NCBI GenBank assembly: GCA_040756415.1
Contig: JBFLYZ010000063.1
Span: 1-19,552 of the forward strand
Reading direction: 5' to 3'
Length of the DNA stretch: 19,552 bases
From: JBFLYZ01 sp040756415
Lineage (GTDB): Bacteria > Bacteroidota > Bacteroidia > JADZBD01
Shown piece after piece: positions 17,139-19,552 of the stretch; the stretch's first letter is position 1, and every line of letters starts with the position of its first letter. The position numbers were made by a program, and so were the translations under genes. The notes beneath the pieces were generated by a model. That model was not told the DNA's origin and did not search any database. It saw nothing but the letters and a program-made list of their open reading frames with translations.

Positions 17139-17708
17139 ATGGAGCCTGGTCTCATTCCCGATTATCTAACACATTACTACCTTCCTGACAGGAAGCCTTT
17201 TCTTTCCCTATCAGACCTCGATGAAGAAAACCTCGAGAGAGTATTATCCGGATTGAAGCAGAAAGCCGAGCGAGGCGAAACTAAAAGAGGCTTCGCCACC
17301 TGGTACGTTGAGGAAAGAAAAAAAACAGAGCTGTTTCTTCGATCGGAATTCATTAATAAGGGCGGAAAGCCCCAGCGTCAGTACCCGATCTATTTCGTTT
17401 TAGGGAAAAGCGATTGCCAGAAGAATAGGGATCCCGCTCAGGCAGAATTACGGATCAACCTGAGCGATATTCCCAAAGATGTTATAAGCTTCACCTACCC
17501 CGACAGCATGGCCACGATGATATTGAAGAACGACCCTCCCTACAGGCAGCCTTATCATGGCCGCCTATTCACGTATGCCGAGATTCTTGATGTGGTCAGG
17601 AAATACGGTTTCCCGAGAGATGAGGCCGCTAGAACTTCAAAATTCCTGTATCCCAATTACATCGAAGTTCAGCTTTGGAGCGATGAACCGGTAAGGGAAT
17701 TTCTTTAA
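17139..17708 (+). CDS. Uncharacterised protein, translationally adjacent to ribH
   Basis: I cannot assign a function to this 189-residue protein. There is no signal peptide or membrane segment. The N-terminus (IPDYLTHYYLPDRKPFLSLSD), the middle DVISFTYPDSMAT and the end YIEVQLWSDEPV resemble, from memory, a family of hypothetical proteins scattered in Firmicutes and Bacteroidota. Conserved-looking Asp, Tyr and His pairs (THYY, TYPDS, PYHGRLFTY) might mark an active site, but none is established. Its ATG immediately follows the ribH stop, and its own stop immediately adjoins the convergent pirin stop. Codon choice looks less GC-biased than its neighbours (more AGA, TTA and ATA), hinting at a different history; I have not measured this. 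It might be acquired, or merely fast evolving. Confidence 0.65.
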   Translation: MEPGLIPDYLTHYYLPDRKPFLSLSDLDEENLERVLSGLKQKAERGETKRGFATWYVEERKKTELFLRSEFINKGGKPQRQYPIYFVLGKSDCQKNRDPAQAELRINLSDIPKDVISFTYPDSMATMILKNDPPYRQPYHGRLFTYAEILDVVRKYGFPRDEAARTSKFLYPNYIEVQLWSDEPVREFL

Positions 17709-18419
17709 TCAATTCATCGGCACTTCGATCACCAGAACCTCCGAGTTTTTCAATGCTTTAATATCAAATCTATCAGTCTCCCACACTCCTATCGCATCGC
17801 GCTTACCTAACTTCCTGCCGTCAATCTCTACTTCTCCCTCAACCAGCATAATATAAGCACCGTTGCCTTTAAAATTTATTTTGTATTCCAGCGATTTCCC
17901 CTCATCCATATCGGCCATGCTGAAAACCGTATCCTGGTGCAGCCAGAGGTTCTCCCCTCCTTTATCGGGGGCTACCAGGGTCTGGAATTTATTCTTTCTG
18001 CCGGCCGGATCGAACAGCTTCTGATCGTAACGCGGGGTCACGCCTTTTTCGCGCGGGAACACCCAGCATTGGAACAGCTTCACCGGTTCGCTCTTGCTGT
18101 GATTGAACTCAGAATGGTAAACGCCTGTTCCAGCGCTCATCACCTGCACCTCGTTGCGCCTGATCACCCCATGGCTGCCCATATTATCCTTGTGCTCCAG
18201 CACGCCTTCGAGCGGAATGGTCACGATCTCCATATTGTCGTGCGGGTGCATGCCGAAACCCATGCCCGGGGCAACGGTATCATCGTTGAGCACGCGCAAC
18301 ATGCCGAAATGCACCTTTGAAGGATCGTACCAGCCGGCAAAGCTGAACGAATGCCAGGCATTGAGCCAGCCGTGGTCGGCATGGCCTCTTTCCTTTGCAG
18401 GATGAAAAATCGTTTTCAT
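17709..18419 (-). CDS. Pirin family protein (YhhW-like bicupin)
   Basis: Pirins are cytoplasmic double-cupin metalloproteins; some, such as E. coli YhhW, oxidise quercetin in vitro, while the natural role is often stress-linked. The N-terminal cupin has the metal ligands H58, H60, H102 and E104 (motifs GMHPHDNME and GVYHSEFN) with the spacing known for YhhW. The C-terminal cupin (about 150-236) lacks an equivalent set, as usual. The length of 236 residues and the opening LNAWHSFSFAGWYDP are typical. It follows the dioxygenase gene by 15 bases in a - strand cluster with yceI, so it is likely the last gene of that operon. The stop abuts the + strand gene's stop with no space for a hairpin. Confidence 0.93.
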   Translation of the reverse strand: MKTIFHPAKERGHADHGWLNAWHSFSFAGWYDPSKVHFGMLRVLNDDTVAPGMGFGMHPHDNMEIVTIPLEGVLEHKDNMGSHGVIRRNEVQVMSAGTGVYHSEFNHSKSEPVKLFQCWVFPREKGVTPRYDQKLFDPAGRKNKFQTLVAPDKGGENLWLHQDTVFSMADMDEGKSLEYKINFKGNGAYIMLVEGEVEIDGRKLGKRDAIGVWETDRFDIKALKNSEVLVIEVPMN

Positions 18420-18434
18420 GATTAAAAGCTTTCG

Positions 18435-19301
18435 TTAACCTATCTGCAAAGATCGCATGGAGGCGGAGCCCAGGTCGATCTTTTCGTTGAAATAGCTGAT
18501 CTTCTCGTTCTTTTCCTGCAGGGCCAGGGCGTACAGCAAAGGCAGGTAATGGTCGTTGGTGGGCACCGAGAGCTTGGCAATGCTGCCCAGCTTATCGTAC
18601 GCGATCACCGATGCGTGATCCTGCTCATCGATAAAACCCTTGATCTTCTCATCGAACTCGATGGCCCAGTCGTAAGGCTTTCCGTTCCACTGTATCATGC
18701 CCAGGTTGTGCACGATATTGCCGCTGCCTATGATGAGCACGCCTTTTTTCCGGAGCGCTGCCAGCTCTTTGGCCAGGTCGTAATGGTACTGGGGGCCCTG
18801 GGAATAGTCAATGCTCAGTTGGAAAACGGGAATATCCGCTTTCGGGAACATGGGCAGCAGCACGCTCCAGGTGCCGTGATCAAGCCCCCAGTCCATATCG
18901 GCTTCCACTTTTGCCTTTTTGATCAGTTGTTGCGTTTCTTTTGCCATTTCGGGCGAACCCTTGGCGGGATATTGCTGCGCGAAGAGCTCGGCCGGGAAGC
19001 CACCGAAATCATGAATGGTCCTGGGTTTTTCCATGGCGGTAACCTTCGTGCCTTTCGTGAGCCAGTGGGCCGATACCACCAGGATGGCCTTGGGCCGGGG
19101 AAGCGTTTTCCCCAGCCCGGCCCATTTGTTATGGTATTCGTTCTTCTCGATGGCATTCATGGGATTGCCATGGCCTACAAAGAGAACCGGCATTTTCTGA
19201 TCTCCCGGCTTCTCTTCACCGAAAGAACGCATAAAGGAATTGAGTGTGACCATAGCCCCTGCTCCCATTACTGATTTAATGATGAAATCCCGTCTGTCCA
19301 T
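18435..19301 (-). CDS. ygiD: DODA-type extradiol dioxygenase with Tat-like leader
   Basis: This is a class III ring-cleaving dioxygenase of the DODA/YgiD type (E. coli YgiD opens DOPA at the 4,5 bond; the substrate here is unknown). The expected His set is present: H44 in VGHGNPM, H79 in VSAHW, H142 in LDHGTWS, H198 in NIVHNL and H251 in NDHYLPL. The first 36 residues are an extension over the cytoplasmic homologue: MDRRDFIIKSVMGAGAMVTL has the twin Arg, Phe and Lys pattern of a Tat signal plus a hydrophobic stretch, and the catalytic domain starts at about M37. The protein may therefore be exported folded with its metal. An internal start at M37 would give a cytoplasmic form. It lies 26 bases after yceI and 15 bases before pirin on the same strand. 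Confidence 0.87.
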   Translation of the reverse strand: MDRRDFIIKSVMGAGAMVTLNSFMRSFGEEKPGDQKMPVLFVGHGNPMNAIEKNEYHNKWAGLGKTLPRPKAILVVSAHWLTKGTKVTAMEKPRTIHDFGGFPAELFAQQYPAKGSPEMAKETQQLIKKAKVEADMDWGLDHGTWSVLLPMFPKADIPVFQLSIDYSQGPQYHYDLAKELAALRKKGVLIIGSGNIVHNLGMIQWNGKPYDWAIEFDEKIKGFIDEQDHASVIAYDKLGSIAKLSVPTNDHYLPLLYALALQEKNEKISYFNEKIDLGSASMRSLQIG

Positions 19302-19327
19302 GGCAAATCCTTAATGCATTTGTCAAG

Positions 19328-19552
19328 TTACTGCTTTTTGTTGAATTCAGCGCTGGCCCGCACCACCACTTCATCGCTCAGCATGGCCTCGGCAAAGCCG
19401 CTGCCGATGCCGAAGTCAGAGCGCTTGATCTTTCCCAGCACCTTGAATCCCGCTACGGGCTTCTTGGTCATGGGGTGCTCAATCACGATGCCGGCCGCAT
19501 CCAGCTCTACCGTTTTGGTAATGCCGCGCATGGTCAGGTCGCCCGTGATCTT
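19328..19552 (-). CDS. YceI-like family protein (C-terminal part, cut by window edge)
   Basis: Only the last 74 codons are in the window; the start lies beyond base 19552. The visible part begins KITGDLTMRGITKTVELD and ends EVVVRASAEFNKKQ, which matches the end of the YceI lipocalin-like barrel (the GDLT-RGITK element, then KIKRSDFGIG). YceI proteins are usually periplasmic and bind polyprenoid-type lipids. Presence of a signal peptide cannot be judged. The dioxygenase gene starts 26 bases downstream on the same strand, which supports a yceI-dioxygenase-pirin operon. Confidence 0.85.
   Translation of the reverse strand, partial: KITGDLTMRGITKTVELDAAGIVIEHPMTKKPVAGFKVLGKIKRSDFGIGSGFAEAMLSDEVVVRASAEFNKKQ

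Overview
The window looks like chromosomal housekeeping DNA from a member of the Bacteroidota, probably a free-living or metagenome-derived lineage of moderate GC. This rests on three things. FabI, RibH, the HEAT-like protein and the lipoprotein are of the types I know from that phylum. Several start codons are preceded by the phylum's TAnnTTTG -7 box and lack strong Shine-Dalgarno sequences. The order recF / DUF721 / TPR protein / ribH is also typical of the phylum. I see no IS element, prophage, CRISPR array, tRNA or rRNA.

Left part (1-5937): recN, fabI and a small exported, barrel-like protein are tightly packed on the + strand. They meet convergent clpC at a shared hairpin terminator. Centre-left (5938-10077): a 232-base divergent region with a symmetric operator-like site separates clpC (-) from gyrA (+). 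gyrA is followed after 4 bases by a secreted TPR protein and a strong terminator.

Centre (10078-13809): this is the least conventional part. It holds a small two-helix membrane protein (-), a 181-base gap with a chain of hairpins ending in a terminator-like element, and a lipoprotein with an EF-hand-like loop, a His/Trp/Tyr-rich middle and a Lys/Gly-rich tail. Next comes a convergent TPR-membrane-SpoIIE phosphatase that probably links an exported sensor to a partner-switching output.

Right part (13860-19552): a HEAT-like protein gene abuts the recF-DUF721 (DciA-like) replication/repair operon tail to tail. Divergent from recF is a + operon of a membrane-anchored TPR protein, ribH (riboflavin biosynthesis) and an uncharacterised 189-residue protein. 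This runs head-on, with no gap, into a - strand cluster of a YceI-family protein (cut by the window edge), a DODA-type dioxygenase with a twin-arginine-like leader, and pirin. That cluster suggests a redox or aromatic-compound stress module.

Most of the window is ordinary. The best candidates for something undescribed are the structured leader and its lipoprotein (10637-11807), the exported dioxygenase cluster, the uncharacterised protein fused in operon to ribH, and the palindromic site between clpC and gyrA. All functional calls come from reading motifs by eye, with no database search.
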